A DNA stretch of 64,000 nt from Mucilaginibacter sp. KACC 22773 (GCF_028736215.1 NZ_CP117883.1:4340001-4404000); one strand, 5' to 3'. Positions 1 to 8,087 are shown, counted from the first letter of the stretch. Notes: generated by a model not told the origin, from the sequence alone. Translations and numbers: made by a program.

Positions 1-311
1 TTAAAGGCCTGGAGGCGTTAAAAACACCTAATCAACAGGTTATGATCTTTTCCGACTCCAAATATGTAATCGACTCTATCGAAAAACGCTGGGTTAATGG
101 TTGGGTTGCCAAGGGTTTTGCCGGCAAAAAAAACAAAGACCTGTGGATGCGCTATCTTGATGTAAGCAAACTGCACCAGGTAAAATTTACCTGGGTACGC
201 GGCCATAACGGGCACCCCGAAAATGAGCGTTGCGACCAACTGGCTGTCGCTGCCGGTAAGCGGGCCCCGCTTCTTATCGACTCTGTTTTTGAGGTGGAAA
301 ACGCGAAGTAG
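1..311 (+). CDS. rnhA: Ribonuclease HI, C-terminal part (cut by window start)
   Basis: RNase HI cleaves the RNA strand of RNA-DNA hybrids in the cytoplasm, for example during primer and R-loop removal. The reading frame is open from base 3, so the true start lies outside the window. Visible motifs are FSDSKYVID (carrying the third acidic catalytic residue of the family), the basic stretch GFAGKKNKDLW, and WVRGHNGHPENERCDQLA with the active-site His and last catalytic Asp. The C-terminus ends about where the short bacterial form normally ends. The identification is firm; only the N-terminal half, with the first Asp and Glu, cannot be seen. Confidence 0.93.
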   Translation, partial: KGLEALKTPNQQVMIFSDSKYVIDSIEKRWVNGWVAKGFAGKKNKDLWMRYLDVSKLHQVKFTWVRGHNGHPENERCDQLAVAAGKRAPLLIDSVFEVENAK

Positions 312-420
312 TTTCTGTATAAAGCGTGCACATAGAGTTAACAGCCTTTTACGATTGAAAACAAGTAATTTTCCCGTTTTTAGGTACTGTGTATAGCCAA
401 TAAAGTGTGTGTACCGGTAT

Positions 421-470
421 GGGGTGGTACGCCCTGGTACGGGGTGGTACGCCCTGGTACGGGGTGGTAC
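421..470. repeat. Tandem array of 10-bp units (20-bp alternating pair)
   Basis: Five decamers alternate between ggggtggtac and gccctggtac, giving 2.5 copies of a 20-bp unit without mismatch. It lies in the 297-bp gene-free stretch between rnhA and the phosphoesterase. Every unit ends in ggtac. Nothing else in that stretch looks like a gene. The role is unknown; perfect copies suggest recent expansion by slippage. Confidence 0.9.
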
Positions 471-502
471 ACTGTAATGTATGTTAAATCAATTAATATA
501 TA

Positions 503-600
503 ATTAGTCATTAGTCATTAGTCATTAGTCATTAGTAGCAATTTGGGGTTGAGATGATTGTTTTACTTTAACACGAAAAGCTATGAACCATGAACTATCA
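503..600. repeat. Heptad arrays between rnhA and phosphoesterase
   Basis: Four perfect tandem copies of the heptamer attagtc at 503-530 are followed by a partial fifth to 536. A second degenerate heptad run (gctatga, accatga, actatca) spans 580-600 and abuts the 3' end of the phosphoesterase gene. These belong to the 7-bp periodic class seen at many other intergenic sites of this window. Confidence 0.85.
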
Positions 601-608
601 ACTTCCCC

Positions 609-1103
609 CTACCTTCCCGCCAGCTCTATCACCTGCAAATCCTGAATCCTTTCGCCATCGATATTAAAACGCATCAGGGTGCGTACTTTGTGCCAGCCTT
701 GTTTACCGGCCGCGCCGGGGTTAAGGTGCAGCAGGTGTAGCTTTTTGTCGGGTATCACTTTTAAAATGTGCGAATGGCCGGTGATGAATAGTTTGGGCGG
801 GTTAGTATAAATTTCGGCCTTAATATGCTGGCTATACCTGCCCGGGTAACCACCTATATGCGTCATCCATACATCCACCTCCTCGCAGTTAAAACGCAGG
901 TGTTCGGGGTAAACTATTCTTACATCCTTGCCATCTATATTACCATAAACGCCTTTTAAGGGCTTAAAAGCCGCCAACTGATCGGCCAATTCGATGGTAC
1001 CAAAATCGCCGGCATGCCAAATCTCGTCACAGTTTTCAAAATGTTTAAAAACTGCTTCATCAAGGTAGCTGTGGGTGTCGGATATCAGGCCAATTCGGGT
1101 CAT
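609..1103 (-). CDS. YfcE/MJ0936-type metallophosphoesterase
   Basis: A cytoplasmic calcineurin-like phosphoesterase, about 164 aa, the usual size for the YfcE/MJ0936 family of small metal-dependent phosphodiesterases. Metal-binding motifs appear in order: ISDTHSYLD near the N-terminus, WHAGDFG, then GNID where the family has GNxD/H, THIGGYPG, and TGHSH near residue 112. An upstream in-frame ATG at 1136 would add 11 residues, but MTRIGLISDTH at 1103 matches the family start, so I chose it. The physiological substrate is not deducible. It reads toward rnhA, with short repeat arrays on both flanks. Confidence 0.85.
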   Translation of the reverse strand: MTRIGLISDTHSYLDEAVFKHFENCDEIWHAGDFGTIELADQLAAFKPLKGVYGNIDGKDVRIVYPEHLRFNCEEVDVWMTHIGGYPGRYSQHIKAEIYTNPPKLFITGHSHILKVIPDKKLHLLHLNPGAAGKQGWHKVRTLMRFNIDGERIQDLQVIELAGR

Positions 1104-1121
1104 GGGGTAAAGATAGATGCA

Positions 1122-1149
1122 AGAGTCAAGAATCAAGAGTTAAGATTAA
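1122..1149. repeat. Degenerate heptad array (agagtca type)
   Basis: Four successive 7-mers, agagtca, agaatca, agagtta and agattaa, differ at one to three positions each. The array sits just upstream of the phosphoesterase start, in its 5' region. Confidence 0.7.
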
Positions 1150-1160
1150 AAATAATAGCT

Positions 1161-1290
1161 CACGCGGGCTTGCAGCCCGTGTGTATCATAATTTCAGCTT
1201 TCAGCTGAATTCCGTAAGCTGGAAGCTTACATAATGGCTAACCACGAGCTACGCTGCGCTAAACTCGCGGCAGCTTTCAGCTGGACCGAA
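1161..1290. repeat. Cluster of short palindromes upstream of phosphoesterase
   Basis: Several small hairpins follow one another: cacgcgggc/gcccgtgtg around a tgca core (1161-1183), cagctttcagctg (1195-1207), taagctggaagctta (1215-1229) and a cgag/ctcg pair (1244-1268). The spacing and GC-rich arms look like a REP-type intergenic repeat, probably degenerate. No protein-coding potential was seen. A role in mRNA 3'-end stability is possible but unsupported. Confidence 0.55.
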
Positions 1291-1355
1291 GTCAAAGGCT
1301 TCTGCAAGCATTACCCAGAAATTACGCTATGCTAACGCAGCGGAAGATATCAGGT

Positions 1356-1664
1356 TTATTTTGACCATAAAAACACCAAGTTGATAATCATACTCATTGC
1401 GTACGATACAATAAAAGAAGCAATCAAAGTGGTACACATAACACTGTTCTCAAGATACTTCTCCATTTTGTGCAATATGATTGCCACAACCCCAAAAAAC
1501 ACATAAGTAAATGCAGGCCAGACCAACTGTATCAAAAGTCTTTTATCACTTTGATGAGAGAACGAAAGCCTCGTTGTCATGGAATAGCTTTGGTAAGCTA
1601 TAAATAAGCAGCCTAAAAATGGTACAATTAACAAAATTGTTAAGATTATTGATAGGGTTCTCAT
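1356..1664 (-). CDS. Small membrane protein, unknown function
   Basis: 102 aa with three likely transmembrane helices: an N-terminal one starting IILTILLIVPFLGCLF, a middle one around LVWPAFTYVFFGVVAIIL, and a C-terminal one around LIASFIVSYAMSMIINLVFL. A short basic and polar loop (HQSDKR) precedes the second helix. I do not recognise the family. It starts 2 bp downstream of the trmN6 stop on the same strand, so the two are probably cotranscribed. No motif suggests a catalytic role. It is a plausible real gene because of the tight spacing and coherent hydrophobic pattern. Confidence 0.6.
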   Translation of the reverse strand: MRTLSIILTILLIVPFLGCLFIAYQSYSMTTRLSFSHQSDKRLLIQLVWPAFTYVFFGVVAIILHKMEKYLENSVMCTTLIASFIVSYAMSMIINLVFLWSK

Positions 1665-1665
1665 G

Positions 1666-2370
1666 CTAAAAGGCTAAAAAATAAGGTTGTAGTATACGTT
1701 TATATTCTTCAGAATAAACGTTTACATCATTATAAATGGTTAAAGTAGCTATTTCTGTCGAAATTTCCTGGAAACCCAGCACCACAATTTCACGGTGAGG
1801 CTCATCATTTTCAAAAGACCTGATTTTGATATCTTTTTGCAAGTACAATCCGTATTTTGTGGCCAGGGCCTTTACTATATCTGCCGTATCCTGTGGTAAC
1901 ACCAACCAACAAACCCCATTTCCGTTAAGCTGTTTAGAAACAGTTTGAATCAATTCCTCAAAAAATCCTTCGCCAGCATGTTTGGCCTGGTTCTTCTTCG
2001 CGCCGGGCGATAACAGGGAATTGATGTAAAAGGGCGGATTGGAAACAATCAGGTCATATTTCCTGCCGGGATGTTCCTCAAAAAAAAATTTAAACCCCGA
2101 AGCATAAATCCTGAGCCTATCCGCAAAAGGGGAGTTTTTAAAATTACTTTCGGCAGTCTTCGCCGCGCTTTCATCAATCTCAACAGCATCAATTTGCGCG
2201 GTGGCAAAGCGCTGGGCCAGCATCAGGGCTATAACGCCTGTTCCGCTACCGATATCTAATATCGACATCGGGTCATCGGCGGCTGCCAACGCGCCAAGCA
2301 AAACACCATCAGTATTAATCTTCATGGCGCAACCAGTTTGGTCGACGCTGAATTGTTTGAAGTGGAACAT
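1666..2370 (-). CDS. trmN6: tRNA1(Val) (adenine(37)-N6)-methyltransferase
   Basis: SAM-dependent methyltransferase of 234 aa, matching the TrmN6/YfiC family that methylates A37 of tRNA-Val. The SAM motif LDIGSGTGVIAL is at residues 38-49, the acidic residue VEID near 64, and the catalytic NPPF tetrad of N6-adenine methylases at 111-114. The N-terminal MFHFKQFSVDQTGCAMKI is typical of the Bacteroidota members of this family (KFKQF...A.KVGTDGVLL). It heads a two-gene unit with the small membrane protein downstream. Function in tRNA modification is inferred from the family; a closely related methylase specificity cannot be excluded. Confidence 0.85.
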   Translation of the reverse strand: MFHFKQFSVDQTGCAMKINTDGVLLGALAAADDPMSILDIGSGTGVIALMLAQRFATAQIDAVEIDESAAKTAESNFKNSPFADRLRIYASGFKFFFEEHPGRKYDLIVSNPPFYINSLLSPGAKKNQAKHAGEGFFEELIQTVSKQLNGNGVCWLVLPQDTADIVKALATKYGLYLQKDIKIRSFENDEPHREIVVLGFQEISTEIATLTIYNDVNVYSEEYKRILQPYFLAF

Positions 2371-2520
2371 TGGTGCGAATTTAAGGTATAAACCTGAATA
2401 TCCATCCCTCCGTAGTGCCGAGGTATGGGGTATCTATTCGCCAACTTTGCAGGGTGTAAGATGCATGGTGCAAATAGATCCTTCACCACGAGGATGACAG
2501 GAAGTTGTCTATTAAAATAC

Positions 2521-3429
2521 CTAAATCACCGAACAAATCAACTCCGCCAAACTGTTTACCTCCATAAAATCATCATCGCTGATGGCCTGCATATTCATGT
2601 GCGAATCTGAGCTGATGAGTTTTTTGATGAGGCCGCTGTTTTTTAATTTTTCTATGCCGTTGTTGATGAATAAACCATGGGTGGTTATTACATAAATATC
2701 GCCCGCGCCGGCATTTTTATAGGTTTGGGCGGCGTTGATGATGCTGCCTCCAGAGCGTATCATGTCATCATAAATAATTACGGTTTTGCCGGCAACATCG
2801 GCGTTGATGGCGCTTACTTCGGTATGGTCGCCTTTTAGGCGACGTTTAAGGATGAAGGCAGCGTTTACGCCCATGTCGTTAGCTAACGATTCTACCCATT
2901 TGGCGCGGCCGGCATCGGTACTGGCCATTACAAAATTATCGCCTCCGTATTTCAGGGCTGCTTTTATCACCAGGTCTTTACAGTAAACATGTACCGGGTA
3001 CAGGTCGTGTTCAAAATAATACTGGATCCCTTCGGAATGCAGATCAAACAACACCACTTTGTTGCCCCTGTTTGATTTGGGAATGGCAGAGATGAGCCGT
3101 GCGCGGGTTTTGGCGGTTACAATCTCGCCGCTTAGTACGGCACGTTCCATGGTGGAGTAGCCAAAATATGGGATTACTAAGGTTAATGAATTGGCCCCGT
3201 AGCTTACCAGTGACGATGCCAGATCATACAATTCAAGCGTTGCTTCGTCGGTTACCGTACCGCCTATAAGGATAATATCGCGGTTTTCAATTGGCGACAG
3301 GATGCGCTGGTAACGTTCGCCATCGGTAAAGGTGCTTACCTCAATTTGTCCTTTTTCAAACGTTCCGCAGGCCATTACCTTTTGGGCCAGGTATTCATAA
3401 TCTTTTATCGCGAACAGTAGCTTTTTCAT
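2521..3429 (-). CDS. prs: Ribose-phosphate pyrophosphokinase (PRPP synthetase)
   Basis: Makes PRPP from ribose 5-phosphate and ATP. At 302 aa it is slightly shorter than housekeeping Prs (about 310-315). The FDLHS motif lies at residues 128-132 and the PRPP-binding loop VIIYDDMIRSGGS at 217-229, a variant of the usual VDDMIDTGGT. Divergence from the standard loop suggests a specialised paralogue. It is in the same orientation as the nicotinamide phosphoribosyltransferase and NadM genes upstream, so it probably fed PRPP to NAD salvage. An IS element now sits between it and those genes, so its transcription may depend on a new promoter. Confidence 0.85.
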   Translation of the reverse strand: MKKLLFAIKDYEYLAQKVMACGTFEKGQIEVSTFTDGERYQRILSPIENRDIILIGGTVTDEATLELYDLASSLVSYGANSLTLVIPYFGYSTMERAVLSGEIVTAKTRARLISAIPKSNRGNKVVLFDLHSEGIQYYFEHDLYPVHVYCKDLVIKAALKYGGDNFVMASTDAGRAKWVESLANDMGVNAAFILKRRLKGDHTEVSAINADVAGKTVIIYDDMIRSGGSIINAAQTYKNAGAGDIYVITTHGLFINNGIEKLKNSGLIKKLISSDSHMNMQAISDDDFMEVNSLAELICSVI

Positions 3430-3508
3430 GTTAATATTTTAATGGCACAGGTATTCTGTAAGGTCAAAAAGTGATGGCCCAGTGCGATTCCCTCCCATGG
3501 GAGGGTGG

Positions 3509-4956
3509 CAATGTCATTAAGTTAAGGGTAATCATTTGATTGTCAATTATTTACATTGTTTTATTGTGTATTTTTTCGTATATTTAATTCATAATCAAAT
3601 AGTTAAAGTGCAAAAAAAACCTCATTTTTAATCTTGGAAAAACTGAGGCAGGCAATTCTAAGTAAAGAACTTGTGCTAAAATTTAAAATGAAAGACCAAG
3701 ACTTTACAAGAAATAGAAAGCAGACATTTGGAGCAACTTTGCTTTTTATGTTTAATTTATTGCGAAAGAGTCTCACTGTTGAAATCGATGGATTTGTGCG
3801 TTATTTAAACCTACGTTTTTCTTCAGACCCTACTCAGTCTTTTACTTCAAGTGCGTTTATTCAAAACAGGAAAAAAATCAGTCCAGCAGTATTCAGTCAT
3901 CTGTCGGAGATAATAGTTGAAAATTTCTATGTAGCTGATAATGATTCACAAACCCTTCTAAATGGGTTTAGGGTACTTGCTGTGGATGGTTCCAGGATTA
4001 CGCTGCCTTTTACCGAAAAACTAAAAAAGAGCTATGGAGCAACAAAAAATCAATTCGGAGAAACTATTGTACAGGCAAGGGCATCTGTTTTATACGATGT
4101 TTTAAATGGCATTGCATTAGATGCTTCGTTAGATAATCTAAGCGAAGGGGAACGTGATTTAGCATTAAATCATGCACATCAATGGAAGACAAATGATTTG
4201 ATTATATATGACAGGGGCTATCCCTCCTTCGATTTTGTATACGAGCATGTTAAACTGAAAGTTGATTGTTTGATAAGGGTAAAATTGACTCATAATAATG
4301 TAGTTATCGCATTTGTGAAAGGAGGCAAAAAGTCTATAATTACAGAAATACGACCTCAAAAGAACCAATCATTCAAAGATAAAGAATACGGCAGGCACAG
4401 TACTTTACAAGTACGGTTTTTGCGTGTTGACTTGCCCGGAGGAGAAGTAGAAGTATTAATGACAACCCTATTAGATAGCCAAAAATACCCCACTAAAATG
4501 TTTAAGGAATTATATTTTCTAAGATGGGGAATTGAAACATTCTATGACGAATTAAAAAACAAACTTAAGGTAGAACATTTTACGGGCTATTCGGAAGTAA
4601 GCATTCAGCAGGATTTTTTTTGTGCCATTTTCATTAGCAATCTTCAGTCGGTTATAGTGAATGACCTTAAAGATGACTTACATATACAAAATCAAGGGAA
4701 AAAGTACGATTATAAAGTAAATACCAATTTATCATATGGCTTTTTGAAAAATAGGGTGATAGACCTTCTATATAAAAATGCGCCTTTAGAAAATATATTT
4801 CATGAATTGGAAATCCTGTTTCTAAAAAATACCATTCCGATAAGAAATAATCGAACTAACTTGAGAGATATGGATAAATATAAGAACAAAGAAAAACCGA
4901 TTGTGACTAAAAACCAGAGAGATGCAATATGAGTTATCCTTAACTTAATGACATTG
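3509..4956 (+). mobile_element. Complete IS4-family insertion sequence (1,448 bp)
   Basis: The ends are inverted repeats: the left end starts caatgtcattaagttaagg and the right end is its exact complement over 19 bp, with 22 of the first 25 positions matching. An 11-bp direct repeat, tgggagggtgg, flanks the element at 3498-3508 and 4957-4967, a length typical of IS4-group insertions. One intact transposase ORF fills it. Identical target copies, near-identical ends and an uninterrupted ORF indicate a recent, probably still mobile insertion. It lies between nadV and prs, with its transposase antisense to them. Confidence 0.93.
3634..4932 (+). CDS. IS4-family DDE transposase
   Basis: 432 aa, DDE transposase (DDE_Tnp_1 fold). 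Catalytic residues are Asp118 in LAVDGSRITLP, Asp193 in LIIYDRGYPSF, and Glu301 within the IS4 signature Y294-R297-E301-K308 (YFLRWGIETFYDELK). The first codon is TTG at 3634. The next ATG is 54 bp downstream, and the frame is closed by a stop at 3604, so TTG or a nearby ATC/ATT start is needed to keep the N-terminal domain. The gene is AT-richer than its neighbours, fitting horizontal arrival. No frameshift or internal stop is present. Confidence 0.93.
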   Translation: MEKLRQAILSKELVLKFKMKDQDFTRNRKQTFGATLLFMFNLLRKSLTVEIDGFVRYLNLRFSSDPTQSFTSSAFIQNRKKISPAVFSHLSEIIVENFYVADNDSQTLLNGFRVLAVDGSRITLPFTEKLKKSYGATKNQFGETIVQARASVLYDVLNGIALDASLDNLSEGERDLALNHAHQWKTNDLIIYDRGYPSFDFVYEHVKLKVDCLIRVKLTHNNVVIAFVKGGKKSIITEIRPQKNQSFKDKEYGRHSTLQVRFLRVDLPGGEVEVLMTTLLDSQKYPTKMFKELYFLRWGIETFYDELKNKLKVEHFTGYSEVSIQQDFFCAIFISNLQSVIVNDLKDDLHIQNQGKKYDYKVNTNLSYGFLKNRVIDLLYKNAPLENIFHELEILFLKNTIPIRNNRTNLRDMDKYKNKEKPIVTKNQRDAI

Positions 4957-5081
4957 TGGGAGGGTGGAGGGAGGGGTTTCTACTTTATGCTTTTACTCTT
5001 GCCTTATGGTTGGAGAAACCCCTACCTTCCCTTCCCCAAGGAAGGAATCGCACGCCCCCTTGCTCCCTTAAACCGAACTTT

Positions 5082-6506
5082 CTAACCCTTGTTGGCATTT
5101 ACATTTGCCTTTACCTGCTCAAAACTAACAGTATTTATCAATTCCCCGTTCTTAAAAACGGTTTGCAACAGGTCTTCTGCTGCGGGCAGGTCATCTTCAT
5201 TAACTGTTTTAAATGTTCCGTCTACCATAATCAGCTTTAACCTGCCAGCTTTGCTCTTTTTAAAGCTGGAGGTAATGTTGCCATCGGCATCCATTTCGGT
5301 CGGGCTTTTCTCCACCCTAACTTCCTGCCCGTTTACAATGGCGCAGCTGCATTTCAGGGCGAATTTCTGGGTATCGCGGTCAACTTTTTGAAGCAAAGCG
5401 CCTCCCATGCCCAGTACCAGGTTCTCGGCGCTGATGCCGTTTTCTTTTAAAGCTTTATAAATATTACCTATTTCGGTATAGTTTACGCCATCACCTTGTA
5501 TTACCCTTACCTGTGAGGGCAGTACTTTGTAACCTTTGGCATTGATGGTAAAGCCAAATTTATCAAACAGGATATTGAAAATCTCTAACAAGGTCATCAC
5601 CGGGTCGCCGCTATCCGGGCGGATCACCAGGGTGCCATCACGGTTCAATATCTCGTCGCGCAGCTCCGTCCCCCAGTATTCGCTACAGGCCTTAAATATA
5701 TTGTAACTGTCAGATACGCAGGCAATAATCCCGGTGGGGAAAGTTTTTAATACGTGCCTGAAAACCTCCAGCTCTCCTTCCCTGCCCAATAATGTACAAA
5801 TGCTATGTTCGGTAGCAGGGATGCTTAAGCCATAAACATTTTGGGCATTATAATAATTAATGGCCATTACAGAACCGGCCAGGTTATCGCTGCCTCTAAA
5901 ATTAAGCAAATGGGCGGCTCCGCCAATCTTAGCACTCTCCACACTGCTTACGCCGCGGAAACCAAAATCGTTCAGCACAAAGTCTATACCGGCCTCTGCG
6001 CCGGGTGTGGCGGTCTCCTGGTAATATCTAACCACTACCCTTTTTATCTGGTTGCTTAATGTAGCTACGGTACATGGGTACCAAACCTGCATCAGCAGGG
6101 TTTCTAAAAAATTGGTGAGCCAGTAACATTCCGGGTCGGTATTTTCAATGGTCATCAGTACGTTGCCGGTAGGTACTGCGGTCCCTTCGGCTACAGCTTT
6201 TATCTTTACGGGCAATCTGCCGTTGTATTTATCCAGTATGTACTGGAACTTGCTTTTATCAAACACATCGTCCCTGCCAAACACCTGTTTTAAAAAGCCA
6301 TCGGCTTCGTCCAAATCATGTTGGGTAAATGCAGGGCCTTGCAGGTATTCTTTCAAAAAATATTGCAGGCCGAAAAAAATGGTTTCATTAAACATCCCTC
6401 CCCTGCTTTCCAGGTAGCTGTAAATTTGGGTGGTGCCAGGATAATATAATTTATGGTGGGCGTACTTGTAGCCATCGGCCAGCAGTACTAAGTTTTCGCG
6501 TTTCAT
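5082..6506 (-). CDS. nadV: Nicotinamide phosphoribosyltransferase
   Basis: Converts nicotinamide and PRPP to nicotinamide mononucleotide, the first step of the deamidation-free NAD salvage route. At 474 aa it has the family's normal length. Signatures are LADGYKYAHHKLYYPGTT at the N-terminus, the GAAHLLNFRGSD segment (196-207), catalytic His234 in ATEHSI, the phosphate-binding IRPDSGDP (295-302) and GMGGALLQKVDRDT near 365. Only 4 bp separate it from the upstream NadM gene, so the two are an operon. Downstream prs was probably part of the same unit before the IS insertion. Confidence 0.95.
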   Translation of the reverse strand: MKRENLVLLADGYKYAHHKLYYPGTTQIYSYLESRGGMFNETIFFGLQYFLKEYLQGPAFTQHDLDEADGFLKQVFGRDDVFDKSKFQYILDKYNGRLPVKIKAVAEGTAVPTGNVLMTIENTDPECYWLTNFLETLLMQVWYPCTVATLSNQIKRVVVRYYQETATPGAEAGIDFVLNDFGFRGVSSVESAKIGGAAHLLNFRGSDNLAGSVMAINYYNAQNVYGLSIPATEHSICTLLGREGELEVFRHVLKTFPTGIIACVSDSYNIFKACSEYWGTELRDEILNRDGTLVIRPDSGDPVMTLLEIFNILFDKFGFTINAKGYKVLPSQVRVIQGDGVNYTEIGNIYKALKENGISAENLVLGMGGALLQKVDRDTQKFALKCSCAIVNGQEVRVEKSPTEMDADGNITSSFKKSKAGRLKLIMVDGTFKTVNEDDLPAAEDLLQTVFKNGELINTVSFEQVKANVNANKG

Positions 6507-6510
6507 GGTG

Positions 6511-7407
6511 TTAATTGTTAAGGTATTTAGTGATGATCAATTTTAACATTTTGGCATGCTCATCATTAATCAGGCCGTTGCTTATCATTGGTGTAAGGTT
6601 TTCAATTTTAAACCAGGCTACATCTACAATATCGTCGTTAGCTACCGGCTCGCCTGATATATGGTCACAACTAAACAACAAGGTAATAATTTTATCGGCT
6701 TCGTTGCGGTAGCGCCAGTCGTTTACACGGTGGCTGGTTTCGTAGGTCATGTTGCCCACCTCCACTTTTCCACATTCTTCGGTGAGTTCGCGTTTGGCGG
6801 CGGCTTCGTAGCTATCGTCTTCCGGGTCGGCAAAGCCGCCTATAAAGCGCCATTTAGGGCTGTTGGCTTTTTTCCCTAATAACAGTTCGGTTTTATTGTT
6901 CCTAAACATGGCCACATCAACCGTTGGGTATACTTTGGTGTATTGGTTATAGTAAGCGTACAGGATGCCCGCGCGAAAATCGTTGGAGTCGAAAACCTTA
7001 TCGGCGTATTGTTTACGCAATTCGGTAGCATTGTAATCGCCGTGAGCGGGCAGTTCCACGGTTTCAAAATGGCCCTGGTAGTAAGGGATAAAGCTATCCC
7101 GGCTGCCAAACAGCGTGAAATTACCATTAGGGAAAACACTTTTGAGCAAGTTATCAAGGTTATCAGACCACACCTTGTCGCTCGGATGATCGCTCACCGG
7201 CAGTACAATCACATCCGGGTATTCCCTTTTAATCATTTTTTCGCGGGTATGGTAATCATACGGGTTTTTCCGGCTGCCCATTACCGGGCTTACCCCAAGC
7301 AGGATAATCAATTTAGCATAATCCTTACTTACGGTATCTACCAGGTTTTTATGTCCATCGTGCAGGTACGGCGTTTGGAAGCGGGCAATAATTACGGCTA
7401 TTTTCAT
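6511..7407 (-). CDS. nadM: Bifunctional NMN adenylyltransferase / Nudix hydrolase
   Basis: Residues 1-160 are a NadM-type nucleotidyltransferase with the HxGH motif at His16-His19 (YLHDGH). It joins NMN to ATP to make NAD. Residues about 175-298 form a Nudix domain with GGFADPEDD...AAAKRELTEECG, resembling the two-domain proteins first known from Synechocystis slr0787, in which the Nudix half acts on ADP-ribose. I start at MKIAVIIARFQTP (7407) because the extra eight residues of the longer ORF run into the palindromic operator. It is the first gene of the NAD salvage operon, followed after 3 bp by nadV. Confidence 0.92.
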   Translation of the reverse strand: MKIAVIIARFQTPYLHDGHKNLVDTVSKDYAKLIILLGVSPVMGSRKNPYDYHTREKMIKREYPDVIVLPVSDHPSDKVWSDNLDNLLKSVFPNGNFTLFGSRDSFIPYYQGHFETVELPAHGDYNATELRKQYADKVFDSNDFRAGILYAYYNQYTKVYPTVDVAMFRNNKTELLLGKKANSPKWRFIGGFADPEDDSYEAAAKRELTEECGKVEVGNMTYETSHRVNDWRYRNEADKIITLLFSCDHISGEPVANDDIVDVAWFKIENLTPMISNGLINDEHAKMLKLIITKYLNN

Positions 7408-7410
7408 CTT

Positions 7411-7460
7411 ATTTGCGTTAATTATACGCAAATATAAATATGTGTTTCAAATACGCAAAT
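7411..7460 (-). promoter_or_regulatory. Promoter and palindromic operator of the nadM-nadV(-prs) operon
   Basis: On the minus strand a TTTG (complement of 7456-7459) lies 19 bp before TATATTTG (complement of 7429-7436), an exact match to the Bacteroidota -33/-7 pattern. A perfect inverted repeat, atttgcgt-N7-acgcaaat (7411-7433), covers the -7 element and start region. A third half site tacgcaaat (7452-7460) covers the -33 element. This geometry suits repression by a dimeric regulator. NrtR-type regulators control NAD genes in some bacteria, but no regulator gene is in the window and the operator sequence is not one I can assign. Confidence 0.7.
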
Positions 7461-7815
7461 TATTTTGGCTTTTTTTTTATATATTTTATGTAATCAGGCC
7501 CTGCAAGTTATCTGGCAGCCCGGTAAGGTTTCCCCCGGTTGGAGGTATTATACTATACTATTTTTTAAGGCACTACCCTACTTGGGAAGGTACGGGAGGT
7601 GCTTAACCGGCAAATATCCGCAACTTAACGTCGTTAACGCGCCCCTTTACATTTTTTTATTAACAATGCCCTAAATGTGTTAACAAATTATTTATGTCAA
7701 ATATTTTGAATTAAAAAATTTTAATGCATGTTTACACTGTAAAACCAATTGTGAGTATGCCGAAAACAATTCGGCGTTAATCGGGTTAACTTAAATTAAA
7801 CAAAAAGAACTTATC
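7461..7815. other. Gene-free stretch before the 72-aa ORF
   Basis: About 355 bp between the divergent nadM promoter and the small ORF at 7816. The part nearest the small ORF (7676-7730) is AT-rich and probably holds its promoter, but I could not identify an exact TAnnTTTG element. No convincing ORF, RNA gene or repeat was seen. Confidence 0.5.
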
Positions 7816-8034
7816 ATGGCAACAGAAAAAGGAAGCGGTATTACCGCGTATTCAGTGAAAACCAAAACTAAGAATGTACCAATGGTTGATCCGGTGATCG
7901 ACATTAAATCTGGGAGGTACATTGCTACCGGTACAGATGGTGCAGGTAACAAAATGGCTGCAATCATGGGCAAAGCCACTGCCGAAGAGCATATTGCCAA
8001 TGGTAACGCTAAAAAAGGTACTGGCTGGGCTTAA
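7816..8034 (+). CDS. Small conserved-looking protein, unknown function
   Basis: 72 aa, soluble, Gly/Lys/Ala-rich with no cysteine, no signal peptide and no membrane segment. The central segment DPVIDIKSGRYIATGTDGAGNKMAAI could form beta strands. I do not recognise a family. Reasons to believe it is real are its isolated position with a long AT-rich leader, a strong factor-independent terminator 16 bp after its stop, and good codon use for this genome. A small, separately transcribed gene of this type is often strongly expressed, but that is inference. Confidence 0.65.
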   Translation: MATEKGSGITAYSVKTKTKNVPMVDPVIDIKSGRYIATGTDGAGNKMAAIMGKATAEEHIANGNAKKGTGWA

Positions 8035-8050
8035 TATTTTTATTAACCGC

Positions 8051-8087
8051 AAAAGCCCTGCTTAAGTTATACTTAACCAGGGCTTTT
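8051..8087 (+). terminator. Strong factor-independent terminator
   Basis: A 17-bp stem (aaaagccctgcttaagt with arm acttaaccagggctttt, one mismatch) closes on a 3-nt loop and ends in a T-rich run. It directly follows the 72-aa ORF. Confidence 0.9.

Larger units (their letters stand above)
3482..5053. repeat. Palindromic intergenic repeat split by the IS element
   Basis: With the IS and one target copy removed, 3482-3508 joins 4968-5053 into a roughly 113-bp inverted repeat. The left arm begins gtgcgattccctccc and ends ggaggggtttct. The right arm (5014-5053) begins agaaacccctacc and ends gaaggaatcgcac. Within the left arm, ccctcccatgggaggg (3490-3505) is itself a perfect palindrome. The element lay between nadV and prs before the IS arrived. 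Confidence 0.75.

Noticed and set aside
503..600. Heptad arrays considered as a CRISPR
   Set aside because: Units are 7 bp and contiguous, with no spacers and no cas genes nearby.
6943..7437. 164-codon plus-strand ORF across nadM
   Set aside because: Antisense to a well-identified enzyme, and it ends in the nadM promoter region.
7465..7674. 69-codon ORF upstream of the 72-aa protein
   Set aside because: Hydrophobic and cysteine-poor with no start signal; it lies across the promoter area of the NAD operon and looks like chance.
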